A DNA stretch of 12,655 nt from Anaerolineaceae bacterium (GTDB taxonomy: Bacteria; Chloroflexota; Anaerolineae; Anaerolineales; Villigracilaceae): contig VFKQ01000080.1 in the NCBI GenBank assembly GCA_009885445.1, positions 1-12,655 of the forward strand. The letters run 5' to 3'. The notes beneath the pieces are model-generated. The model saw only the letters and a list, made by a program, of their open reading frames with translations. It was not told the DNA's origin and made no database searches. The first letter of the stretch is position 1, and each line of letters opens with the position of its first letter. The translations under genes and the position numbers were made by a program. Shown here one piece after another: positions 1-5,805 of the stretch.

Positions 1-354
1 AGTGGGGGAGGGGCCGGGGGTGAGGGAGAAATGACAATCCCCAGAACCCTCATGACCTCCCGCGAGTCCCTCCACCTCGCCACCCGCGGCGGCGCGGCCG
101 TCCTCGGACGAAAAGACATCGGCTCGCTCGAACCCGGCAAATGCGCGGACTTCTTCGCCGTCAACTTGAACAAACTCGGATTCGCCGGAATGCACGACCC
201 GGTCTCCGCGATTGTCTTCGGTCAACCCGTCAATGTAGATTACACTGTCGTCGGCGGCAAGTTCATCGTTAAAGAAGGACAACTGGTTACAATAGACGAA
301 CGCAAGTTGGTAGAAAAACATAACCGCGCCGCGAAAAGATTATTGGCAGGCTGA
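1..354 (+). CDS. 8-oxoguanine/guanine deaminase-type amidohydrolase, C-terminal part
   Basis: The frame is open from the first base and ends at TGA 352-354, so only the C-terminal end (about 107 residues from the ATG at 31) is visible. The segment SRESLHLATRGGAAVLGR, then DIGSLEPGKCADFFAVN, HDPVSAIVFGQPVNVDYTVV and a final LVEKHNRAAKRLLAG match the end of the 8-oxoguanine deaminase/hydroxydechloroatrazine hydrolase branch of metal-dependent amidohydrolases, which deaminate guanine-like purines. The metal-binding histidines would lie left of the window. The first ten residues are a Gly/Glu low-complexity stretch from a G-rich tract that I do not recognise as part of this family. The ATG at 31 has a GAGGGAGAA ribosome-site-like sequence before it, so a truncated gene starting there is possible. 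Placement next to adenine deaminase supports a purine role. Family call fairly sure; exact substrate not. Confidence 0.75.
   Translation, partial: SGGGAGGEGEMTIPRTLMTSRESLHLATRGGAAVLGRKDIGSLEPGKCADFFAVNLNKLGFAGMHDPVSAIVFGQPVNVDYTVVGGKFIVKEGQLVTIDERKLVEKHNRAAKRLLAG
4..26 (+). other. G-rich tract with G-quadruplex pattern
   Basis: Four G runs (4-8, 10-13, 16-20, 24-26) separated by 1-3 bases fit the simple G3+N1-7 quadruplex pattern on the + strand. It is read in frame with the amidohydrolase fragment as Gly/Glu-rich residues. The left edge of the window prevents seeing how far it extends. Confidence 0.55.
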
Positions 355-357
355 AAG

Positions 358-684
358 ATGAGCAACGGAATACTCGTTCTATTCGCTTTTGGCTTCCCGG
401 CCGGAATCATTTCCCTGTTGCTCTCGGCGTTGGGCATCTGGAAGAAGTGGCCCCTCCTGCTGGTGCTCGGAGGATTTTGGACGATCCCGTTTACCTTTTA
501 CATCAGCGCCGCGCTAGGCCTTCCCATCTTCTTGATTGCCTTGCTTCAGTTCGTTGCGATCTACGCGCTGAAGAAAGAAAACTCGCGCGTAGCATGGCTC
601 TTACTCATCCCCTTGGCGATTACCACCGCGTTTATGTTTCCTGACCCCGCTGACCTTGCTCGATTTTTTGGCTGGATAAAATGA
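358..684 (+). CDS. Small four-helix membrane protein, copy 1
   Basis: A 108-residue protein that I cannot assign to a named family. It starts 3 bases after the preceding stop codon and overlaps the next gene by 4 bases (ATGA), so the three are probably co-transcribed. Hydrophobic segments lie at about residues 4-26, 32-52, 55-71 and 79-95, with positive clusters at 29-30 (KK) and 72-73 (KK) between them, giving a likely four-pass inner-membrane protein. No signal peptide or catalytic motif is visible. It resembles the next gene along its whole length: FG-F/W-P near residue 12, LGG at 37-39, a Pro then Tyr at 44 and 48, and LLL-x-P at 81-85. The pair therefore looks like a tandem duplication. 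Its place between purine deaminase genes is suggestive, but no transport role can be shown from sequence alone. Confidence 0.75.
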   Translation: MSNGILVLFAFGFPAGIISLLLSALGIWKKWPLLLVLGGFWTIPFTFYISAALGLPIFLIALLQFVAIYALKKENSRVAWLLLIPLAITTAFMFPDPADLARFFGWIK

Positions 685-977
685 CCGACTTCCTCATCCC
701 CATGCTCTTCGGCTGGCCCATGACCATCCTCGCCCTCAGCTGTGTACTGGCTGGCATCCTCTTTTCGCGCTGGAAATTAACTTTGCTCGGCGGCATTTTC
801 TTTTTGCCTCCCACCTGGTACATCGGCTTCTATTTTTCTTATGCATTTATTTTGCCGCTGTTCTTATTCGCCTGCGCATACTTCGTAGCCAAAAACAAAA
901 CCCTCGTTGCCTCCCTGCTCCTCGTGCCGGTGTTAGCCCTCACCGCCTGGCTCGCCTTCCTCGTCATCACGCAATAA
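681..977 (+). CDS. Small four-helix membrane protein, copy 2
   Basis: A 98-residue hydrophobic protein whose ATG overlaps the stop codon of the previous gene (ATGA at 681-684), typical of translational coupling. Predicted membrane segments lie at about residues 4-28, 32-50, 53-70 and 75-96, with short charged loops at 30-32 (RWK) and 71-73 (KNK). It aligns with the preceding protein in helix order and in landmark residues (FGWP at 10-13, LGG at 36-38, Pro 43/44, Tyr 47, LLLVP at 79-83), so the two are paralogues, perhaps forming a heteromeric membrane unit. Small paired membrane proteins can be transporters of the SMR type, but the SMR glutamate in helix 1 is absent, so that assignment is not supported. 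Function unknown. Confidence 0.75.
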   Translation: MTDFLIPMLFGWPMTILALSCVLAGILFSRWKLTLLGGIFFLPPTWYIGFYFSYAFILPLFLFACAYFVAKNKTLVASLLLVPVLALTAWLAFLVITQ

Positions 978-980
978 CCC

Positions 981-1004
981 TGTTTACATATTTACCTGTC
1001 TACC
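981..1004 (+). repeat. Octamer repeat, half-site (three TGTYTACN-like units)
   Basis: Three contiguous 8-bp units in register: TGTTTACA (981-988), TATTTACC (989-996) and TGTCTACC (997-1004). They occupy most of the 42-base gap between the membrane-protein pair and the adenine deaminase gene. They match the right arm of the larger palindromic repeats at 4795-4870 and 5721-5785, but the inverted left arm is missing here. The origin could be decay of a full element or a site that only ever had one arm. Confidence 0.75.
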
Positions 1005-1019
1005 TCCCACAGAGCACCC

Positions 1020-2807
1020 ATGCCATCCTCCACCCAACTCACCCGATCCCTCATTGACGTTGCCATGGGCCGTGCGCACGCAGACCTCGTGATTCGCAAA
1101 GGACAATGGGCTTGTGTGCAAACCGGCGAATTTATTGACGGCACCGACGTCGCCATCAAAGATGGCCGCATCGCCTACGTCGGCCCCGACGCGAGTCACA
1201 CCGTTGGGCAAAACACAATCCTCATTAACGCAAATGGCCGTTACCTCGTCCCCGGCTTGCTCGATGGACACATGCACGTCGAGTCGGGCATGGTCACCGT
1301 CACCGAATTCGTCCGCGCCGTTGCGCCGCGCGGCACCACCGGCATGTTCATTGACCCGCACGAAATCGCCAACATCTTCGGCCTCAAAGGCGTGCGCCTC
1401 ATGGTCGACGAAGCCGCCGCTCAGCCGATTCACGTTTGGGTGCAAATGCCCTCCTGTGTTCCGTCCGCGCCTGGCTTCGAAACTCCCGGCGACTCGATCG
1501 GTCCCGCCGAAGTCGCCGAAGCGATGAAGTGGGATGGCATCATCGGACTCGGCGAGATGATGAACTTCCGCGGCGTTTTTAACGGCGACGAAAAAATGCT
1601 CGCCGAAATGGCCGCGACGCACGCCTCAAACCGCACTGTGGGCGGGCACTACGCTTCGCCGGACCTTGGTCTGCCCTTTCACGGCTACGTCGCCGGCGGC
1701 GCCGAGGACGATCACGAGGGCACGCGCGTCGAAGATGCCATCGCCCGCGCGCGTCAGGGCATGAAACCGATGCTTCGTTATGGCTCGGCCTGGTTTGACG
1801 TGGCGAAACAAATCGGCGCAATCACCGCCCACAAATTAGATTCGCGCCGCTTCATCCTTGTCACCGATGACTCGCACGCGCAGACTCTAACTACCGAAGG
1901 CCACATGGACAGAGTCCTGCGCCATGCCATCGCCGAAGGTCTGCCGCCCATGACCGCCCTGCAAATGATGACCATCAACACCGCCGAGCATTTTGGTTTG
2001 AGTAAAGAAATGGGCATGATCGCCCCCGGCCGCTGGGCCGACATTGTCATCACTGAAGACTTGCGCAATTTCAACGCTCAGGTCGTGATCGCGAAGGGCG
2101 AAGTCATCGCGCAAGATGGCAAGTGGGAAAACCCGCCCGATTCTTTTGATTATCCGGCTTGGGTAAAAGATTCCGTGCATCTCAAACGTCCGCTCACAGC
2201 CGATGATTTTAAGTTGAAGGTCTCCACCCGCAAAGAGCAAGTCAAGGCGCATGTCATTGGCATCATCGAGAATCAAGCGCCGACAAAACATTTGACCTTC
2301 GACGTTCGATCGGAAAACGGCGAAGTGAAAGTGGACATGAAACGCGACATCGTCAAGATCGCCATCGTCGAACGCCACAAAGGAACGGGGATTGTCACCG
2401 TCGGACTCGTGCATGGATTTGGCTTTAATCAAAAGTGTGGAATCGCATCCACTGTGGCGCACGACTCGCATCACATGATCGTTGTCGGCACCGACGAGGC
2501 CTCGATGGCGCAAGCCGCTAACAGCTTGGCGCGTTGCGGAGGCGGGCAGGTCGTTGTCATCGATGGCAAAGTCGTCGGGCTGGTGGAACTTCCGATAGCA
2601 GGCTTGATGTCCACAGAGCGTGCTGAAATCGTCGCGCAAAAAACGCAGACGGTGCTGAACGGATTTCAATCCTGCGGTTCTGAATTGAACAACCCGAACA
2701 TGCAATTGAGTCTGCTCGGCTTGGTAGTCATCCCCGAGTTGCGCCTTTCAGATTTAGGACTCGTGGATGTAATGAAATTTGAATTCATTCCCGTGGTCGA
2801 AGCGTAA
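1020..2807 (+). CDS. ade: Adenine deaminase
   Basis: A 595-residue amidohydrolase, the usual length for bacterial adenine deaminase, which hydrolyses adenine to hypoxanthine and ammonia in the cytoplasm. The N-terminal part has ADLVIRKG and DGRIAYVG (composite beta domain). The metal-site signature GHMHVES lies at residues 83-89, DPHEIAN at 112-118, GLGEMMNF at 176-183, EDDHEGT at 229-235 and TDDSH at 282-286, followed by GMIAPGRWADIVI. The C-terminal domain has VAHDSHHMIVVGT, GGGQVVVIDGKVVGLVELP and LVVIPELRLSDLGLVD, all typical of the family. The ATG at 1020 puts SLIDVAMGRAHADLVI at the expected N-terminus; there is no strong Shine-Dalgarno sequence upstream. The gene ends TAATG with the regulator gene. 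It feeds the hypoxanthine/xanthine branch of purine breakdown or salvage and is likely co-regulated with the neighbouring deaminase. Confidence 0.95.
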   Translation: MPSSTQLTRSLIDVAMGRAHADLVIRKGQWACVQTGEFIDGTDVAIKDGRIAYVGPDASHTVGQNTILINANGRYLVPGLLDGHMHVESGMVTVTEFVRAVAPRGTTGMFIDPHEIANIFGLKGVRLMVDEAAAQPIHVWVQMPSCVPSAPGFETPGDSIGPAEVAEAMKWDGIIGLGEMMNFRGVFNGDEKMLAEMAATHASNRTVGGHYASPDLGLPFHGYVAGGAEDDHEGTRVEDAIARARQGMKPMLRYGSAWFDVAKQIGAITAHKLDSRRFILVTDDSHAQTLTTEGHMDRVLRHAIAEGLPPMTALQMMTINTAEHFGLSKEMGMIAPGRWADIVITEDLRNFNAQVVIAKGEVIAQDGKWENPPDSFDYPAWVKDSVHLKRPLTADDFKLKVSTRKEQVKAHVIGIIENQAPTKHLTFDVRSENGEVKVDMKRDIVKIAIVERHKGTGIVTVGLVHGFGFNQKCGIASTVAHDSHHMIVVGTDEASMAQAANSLARCGGGQVVVIDGKVVGLVELPIAGLMSTERAEIVAQKTQTVLNGFQSCGSELNNPNMQLSLLGLVVIPELRLSDLGLVDVMKFEFIPVVEA

Positions 2808-3523
2808 TGGCGCACTTTCCATTTCAACGTTTGCAAGCCGACCTTGCGGTTTTAATTTCCGAAACGCCGACGGGCCAGCGTTTGCAAGCGGAACCCGATC
2901 TCGCAAAAACAATGGGCGTTTCGCGCGCCACGTTGCGCGAGGCCATGCGCACTTTTGAAACGCAGGGATTAATTCGTCGCCGGCAAGGCTCGGGCACTTA
3001 CGTGATCGGCAAACCGCCTGTGATTGCTTCGGGACTCGAAGTTTTGGAAAGCCTCGAAACATTGGCGCAACGCATGGGCCTGCCTATTACGGTCGGCGAA
3101 TTGCACGTGGAAAAAATTTCTGCAGATGAAGAGCAGGCGCGCATTTTTGATTTGCGCACGGGTTCGCCACTAACGCGCGTGCGCCGCGTCATTTGCGCCA
3201 GCAGACGCCCCGTCGCGTTTTTAGTGGACACTCTACCCGCGAATGTTTTAGTCGAAAGCGATTTGCTCAATGACTTCCGCGGCTCCGTCCTGGACTTTCT
3301 GCTGGCGCGCGGCGATTCGCTGAGCACTTCGCGCGCGCACGTCAGCGCCATCGGCGCCACATCCGACGTGGCGCGCTCGCTGGAGATTCAGCGCGGCGAT
3401 GTGTTGTTGCATTTCGACTCTTCCCTCTATGATGCCAATGGCCGAATTGTAGATGAGGCATTAAGTTATTTCATTCCCGGCCATTTCGATTTCCACATTG
3501 TGCGTCGTGTGGGTGAAAGCTAA
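2807..3523 (+). CDS. GntR family regulator, HutC/UTRA subfamily
   Basis: A 238-residue transcription factor starting in the TAATG overlap with adenine deaminase, so it is translated from the same message. Residues 1-67 form the GntR winged helix: LQADLAVLI, then LAKTMGVSRATLREAMRTFE (recognition helix) and LIRRRQGSGTYV (wing). Residues of about 75-235 match the UTRA ligand domain: ADEEQARIFDLRTGSPLTRVRRV, PVAFLVDTLP, RGDVLLHFDSSLYDANGRIVDEA and the final FIPGHFDFHIVRR. This subfamily usually senses a small metabolite and represses adjacent catabolic genes; a purine or a breakdown product is the natural guess here, but the ligand cannot be read from sequence. The long gap-filling repeat downstream separates it from ygeY, which has its own ribosome site. 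Confidence 0.9.
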   Translation: MAHFPFQRLQADLAVLISETPTGQRLQAEPDLAKTMGVSRATLREAMRTFETQGLIRRRQGSGTYVIGKPPVIASGLEVLESLETLAQRMGLPITVGELHVEKISADEEQARIFDLRTGSPLTRVRRVICASRRPVAFLVDTLPANVLVESDLLNDFRGSVLDFLLARGDSLSTSRAHVSAIGATSDVARSLEIQRGDVLLHFDSSLYDANGRIVDEALSYFIPGHFDFHIVRRVGES

Positions 3524-3527
3524 TTTA

Positions 3528-3583
3528 GCCACGAATTACACGGATTGCCACAGATTTTTTAATAAATCCGTGAAATCTGTGGC
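3528..3583. repeat. Composite inverted/direct intergenic repeat (CCACGAATTACACGGATT type)
   Basis: The gap between the regulator and ygeY is almost filled by a repeat made of roughly 10-bp units. GCCACAGATTT (3547-3557) and AAATCTGTGGC (3573-3583) are an exact 11-bp inverted pair; CACGGATT (3539-3546) and AATCCGTG (3565-3572) are an exact 8-bp inverted pair. The order is A-B then A'-B', so the two stems are mutually exclusive rather than nested. A further related unit CCACGAATT lies at 3529-3537. A run of six T (3555-3560) follows the left arm. Similar CCACGAATTACACG sequences are, to my knowledge, dispersed in many environmental bacterial genomes. A weak terminator role for the upstream gene is possible. 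Confidence 0.8.
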
Positions 3584-3604
3584 AAAAAAAATTAAGGAGA
3601 AACC

Positions 3605-4798
3605 ATGTCAATTAAAGAAATCCAAAAACGTGTACAAGCCTCTCGTGAAGACCTGATCGAATTCTTGCGCGAGATCGTCGCCATCCCTTCAATGAACTCG
3701 CAACTCAAAGAAGTGGGCGAGCGTGTGGCACAAGAGATGCGCAAACTTGGCTTTGATGAAGTGCGCTTCGACAAGATGGGCAACATTCTGGGCCGCATCG
3801 GAAATGGCAAGCGTGTCATCGTCTACGATTCGCACATAGACACCGTCGGCATTGGCGACCCAACCGAGTGGAAGTGGGACCCCTTTCAAGGCAAGATCGA
3901 AGATGGCATTTTTTACGCGCGCGGCACCTGCGACGAGAAAGCCTCGACGCCCGGCATGATCTATGGCATGGCCATGGCGCGTGACCTCGGTCTGCTCGAA
4001 GGCTGGACGGCTTATTACTTCGGCAACATGGAAGAGTGGTGTGACGGCATCGCGCCGAACACCTTCGTCGAAGTAGACCCGAAGATTCGCCCGGATTTTG
4101 TCGTCATCGGCGAGCCGACCAAAATGCTCGTTTATCGCGGGCACAAAGGTCGTCTCGAAATGAAGGTGACCTCCAAGGGTCGCTCAGCACATGCCGCGTC
4201 GAATCATTTGGGCGACAATGCCATCTATAAATTACTACCCGTCATCGCTGGTATTCGTGATCTCGAACCCAAACTGGGCGACCATGAATTTCTTGGCCAC
4301 GGCAAAATCACCGTCAGCGACATGCACGTGCAAACGCCGTCGTTGAACGCCGTGCCTGACGAAGCGATTATTTATATTGACCGACGCATGACTTTCGGTG
4401 AAACCAAAGAGCAAGTGAAACAACAGGTCGAAGATTTAATTCCCGCCGAATACAAGGCCACAGTTAAACTCGAAGAATTGTTTTACGATGAGCCTTCCTA
4501 CACCGGCTTCGTCTTCCCCGTGGACAAATATTTCCCGGCCTGGGCGCTGGAGGAGAGTCATCCCCTCGTCAGCGCGGGGCAGGAGGCGCGCAAGATGATT
4601 GGCCTGCCGGAGGAACCCAGCGGCAAGTGGAATTTCTCCACGAACGGCATTTACTGGGCTGGGAAGGCGGGCATTCCCTCCATCGGGTTCGGGCCGGGCG
4701 ACGAAGTGACCGCGCACACTGTGAACGATTCGGTCTCCCTCGAAGATATGGTCAAGGCGACGGAGTTTTACGCGATACTGCCGTCGCTTATCCCGTAA
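3605..4798 (+). CDS. ygeY: YgeY-type M20 family metallohydrolase
   Basis: A 397-residue protein of the M20 peptidase/ArgE/DapE/CPG2 group, close to the usual length. Visible metal-site features are SHIDT at residues 76-80 (His77, Asp79), ARGTCDEK at 105-112 (Asp110, bridging), EE at 143-144 (catalytic Glu and ligand), IGEP at 168-171 (Glu170) and TAH at 369-371 (His371). The dimerisation domain carries KGRSAHAA at 191-198. The overall wording, including NFSTNGIYWAGKAGIPSIGFGPG, matches proteins annotated as YgeY, a selenium-metabolism-associated hydrolase in the E. coli purine cluster, where it is thought to act on ureido intermediates derived from urate ring opening. The start is fixed by AAGGAG at 3594-3599, 5 bases before ATG. 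Its stop codon TAA falls inside the first unit of the following octamer repeat. Alternative: a generic ArgE/DapE-like deacylase. Confidence 0.85.
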   Translation: MSIKEIQKRVQASREDLIEFLREIVAIPSMNSQLKEVGERVAQEMRKLGFDEVRFDKMGNILGRIGNGKRVIVYDSHIDTVGIGDPTEWKWDPFQGKIEDGIFYARGTCDEKASTPGMIYGMAMARDLGLLEGWTAYYFGNMEEWCDGIAPNTFVEVDPKIRPDFVVIGEPTKMLVYRGHKGRLEMKVTSKGRSAHAASNHLGDNAIYKLLPVIAGIRDLEPKLGDHEFLGHGKITVSDMHVQTPSLNAVPDEAIIYIDRRMTFGETKEQVKQQVEDLIPAEYKATVKLEELFYDEPSYTGFVFPVDKYFPAWALEESHPLVSAGQEARKMIGLPEEPSGKWNFSTNGIYWAGKAGIPSIGFGPGDEVTAHTVNDSVSLEDMVKATEFYAILPSLIP

Positions 4799-4870
4799 AT
4801 ACGTAAACAGGTAGACACGTAAACACGACCTGTCTACCTGTCTACTTGTTTACCTTTTTCCCTGTATACT
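4795..4870. repeat. Octamer-built palindromic repeat, left flank of the NTase cassette
   Basis: Four 8-bp units of GTARACAN type run in register: GTAAATAC (4795-4802), GTAAACAG (4803-4810), GTAGACAC (4811-4818) and GTAAACAC (4819-4826). After GACC comes the reverse-complement type: TGTCTACC (4831-4838), TGTCTACT (4839-4846), TGTTTACC (4847-4854), a degraded unit (4855-4862) and TGTATACT (4863-4870). The arms can pair into a hairpin of about 24 bp with mismatches, mainly at the variable eighth base. The first unit contains the ygeY stop codon and the last contains a -10-like hexamer for the downstream gene. Confidence 0.85.
4865..4870 (+). promoter_or_regulatory. Putative -10 box (TATACT) for a leaderless cassette transcript
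   Basis: TATACT ends 7 bases before the ATG at 4878, the spacing expected if transcription starts at or next to the start codon, and there is no Shine-Dalgarno sequence before that ATG. No good -35 is visible at 17 bases; the region upstream is the octamer repeat. The box lies within an in-register repeat unit (TGTATACT). The same arrangement recurs before the gene at 6852. Confidence 0.5.
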
Positions 4871-4877
4871 TACACCT

Positions 4878-5141
4878 ATGAAAATTACCAAAGAATCCGC
4901 CAAAGCTTGGAAGGCCGAATATGATTTGATCAACGCGATGGAACGCGAAGAGTTGAAAGCGCGTTTGGCCACTGAGACTGTGGAACAGAGTATTCGCGCA
5001 TATTTTGCAATGTGTCAGTTGGCGACCTCTTTGGCTGCTTCAACCGATGTCCCTCCCGAGCTACAGGAAATGCGAGAAAAACATATCATTGGCTTGACCG
5101 ATAAATGGGAACGCCTGGCAGAAAGGGTGAAAAATGTTTAA
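4878..5141 (+). CDS. Small helical protein paired with the nucleotidyltransferase
   Basis: An 87-residue charged protein of no family I recognise. It appears all-helical, with a Lys/Glu-rich first half (KAWKAEYDLINAMEREELKARL at about 10-31, broken here only to mark its position), a mid helix around RAYFAMCQLATSLAAS and a C-terminal helix TDKWERLAERVKNV. There are no membrane segments, signal peptide or DNA-binding motif that I can see. It lacks the R-x4-6-H motif of HEPN toxins. It overlaps the next gene by 8 bases, which is a strong sign of co-translation. The pair is isolated between two octamer repeats. It may be a partner or antitoxin of the nucleotidyltransferase, but this is inference from arrangement only. 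Base use looks more AT-rich than the flanking catabolic genes. Confidence 0.7.
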   Translation: MKITKESAKAWKAEYDLINAMEREELKARLATETVEQSIRAYFAMCQLATSLAASTDVPPELQEMREKHIIGLTDKWERLAERVKNV

Positions 5142-5694
5142 TAACCCCAATTCCATGCAAAGCGTGATCGATTTTCTAAATGAGCGCAAGATCCCGTATA
5201 TGCTGATTGGGGGGCTGGCAATTTCCATTTGGGGTGAAATGCGGGTGACACATGACGTTGACTTTAAGGTGAGCGTTGACATGCCGCTGGTAGATTTTCG
5301 TAAACTGGTCCTGGAACGTTTTCCTGCGCGCCCAACCAACATCCCTGTTCACAAGCTTAGCCCTCATGTTATTCATATTTGGGCTTCGCCGGATGTGGCC
5401 GCGGATATTTTGGTAGGCATATTTGACTATGAACGGGAAGCGATTAAACGCGCCGTTAATGCCGAAGTACTGGGCGTATCCACCCGTGTATGTACCGCAG
5501 AGGATTTTATTATTCATAAAGCCATAGCAAATCGAGACAAAGATTGGATGGATGTTGCATCCATTCTTATACGCCAGCGCGAAAAACTTGACCTCAAATA
5601 CATTCGCAAGTGGCTCACCGAATTTGCGGAAGGATTGGAAAACCCTGAACTAATTCAGCGCTTTGAAAAACTTTACGCGGAGGTAAATTCTTGA
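5134..5694 (+). CDS. Minimal nucleotidyltransferase, AbiEii/MNT-like
   Basis: A 186-residue member of the polymerase-beta-type nucleotidyltransferase superfamily. Residues 20-44 carry the core signature: LIGG at 24-27, then RVTHDVDF with Asp41 and Asp43 as the metal-binding pair; Asp91 in ADILVG is the likely third carboxylate. The C-terminal segment AEDFIIHKAIANRDKDWMDV (122-141) matches the conserved helix seen in AbiEii and related orphan nucleotidyltransferases (E/D, K and R-D...D pattern). AbiEii proteins are toxins that transfer nucleotides, while MNT proteins act as antitoxins for HEPN partners; neither partner type is clear here. The ribosome site is a modest AAAGGG at 5123-5128, and the start overlaps the upstream stop. 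Intact catalytic residues suggest an active enzyme. The gene ends 26 bases before an octamer repeat. Confidence 0.8.
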   Translation: MFNNPNSMQSVIDFLNERKIPYMLIGGLAISIWGEMRVTHDVDFKVSVDMPLVDFRKLVLERFPARPTNIPVHKLSPHVIHIWASPDVAADILVGIFDYEREAIKRAVNAEVLGVSTRVCTAEDFIIHKAIANRDKDWMDVASILIRQREKLDLKYIRKWLTEFAEGLENPELIQRFEKLYAEVNS

Positions 5695-5720
5695 AGACGA
5701 TTGAGAGTGGCGCGATGAAT

Positions 5721-5785
5721 GTAAACAAGGAAACACGTAGATACGGAAACACCTGTCTACTTGTCTACCTGCCTACGTATTTACT
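5721..5785. repeat. Octamer-built palindromic repeat, right flank of the NTase cassette
   Basis: Four left-arm units, GTAAACAA (5721-5728), GGAAACAC (5729-5736), GTAGATAC (5737-5744) and GGAAACAC (5745-5752), are followed after one base by four right-arm units, TGTCTACT (5754-5761), TGTCTACC (5762-5769), TGCCTACG (5770-5777) and TATTTACT (5778-5785). The arms are approximately self-complementary with a nearly zero-length spacer, so an extruded hairpin of roughly 30 bp is possible. This copy differs in many unit positions from the one at 4795-4870, which shows the octamer period is preserved better than the exact sequence. Confidence 0.85.
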
Positions 5786-5805
5786 TTTCACAAGGAGACT
5801 AAACT

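Noticed and set aside
358..977. Small multidrug resistance (SMR) transporter pair
   Set aside because: Size and pairing fit, but the essential membrane-embedded glutamate of helix 1 and the SMR signature are absent in both proteins.
984..1622. Minus-strand open frame of 212 codons rich in His, Gly and Asp
   Set aside because: Also a shadow of the adenine deaminase coding strand; its composition is that of reverse-complemented codons and no family is visible.
1887..2705. Long open frame (272 codons) on the minus strand
   Set aside because: It lies entirely antisense to the strongly conserved adenine deaminase gene, has no recognisable domain and is explained by the codon bias of the + strand gene.
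4795..5785. CRISPR array from the repeated units
   Set aside because: Units are 8 bp, contiguous, degenerate and switch orientation; there are no 25-40 bp spacers and no cas genes.
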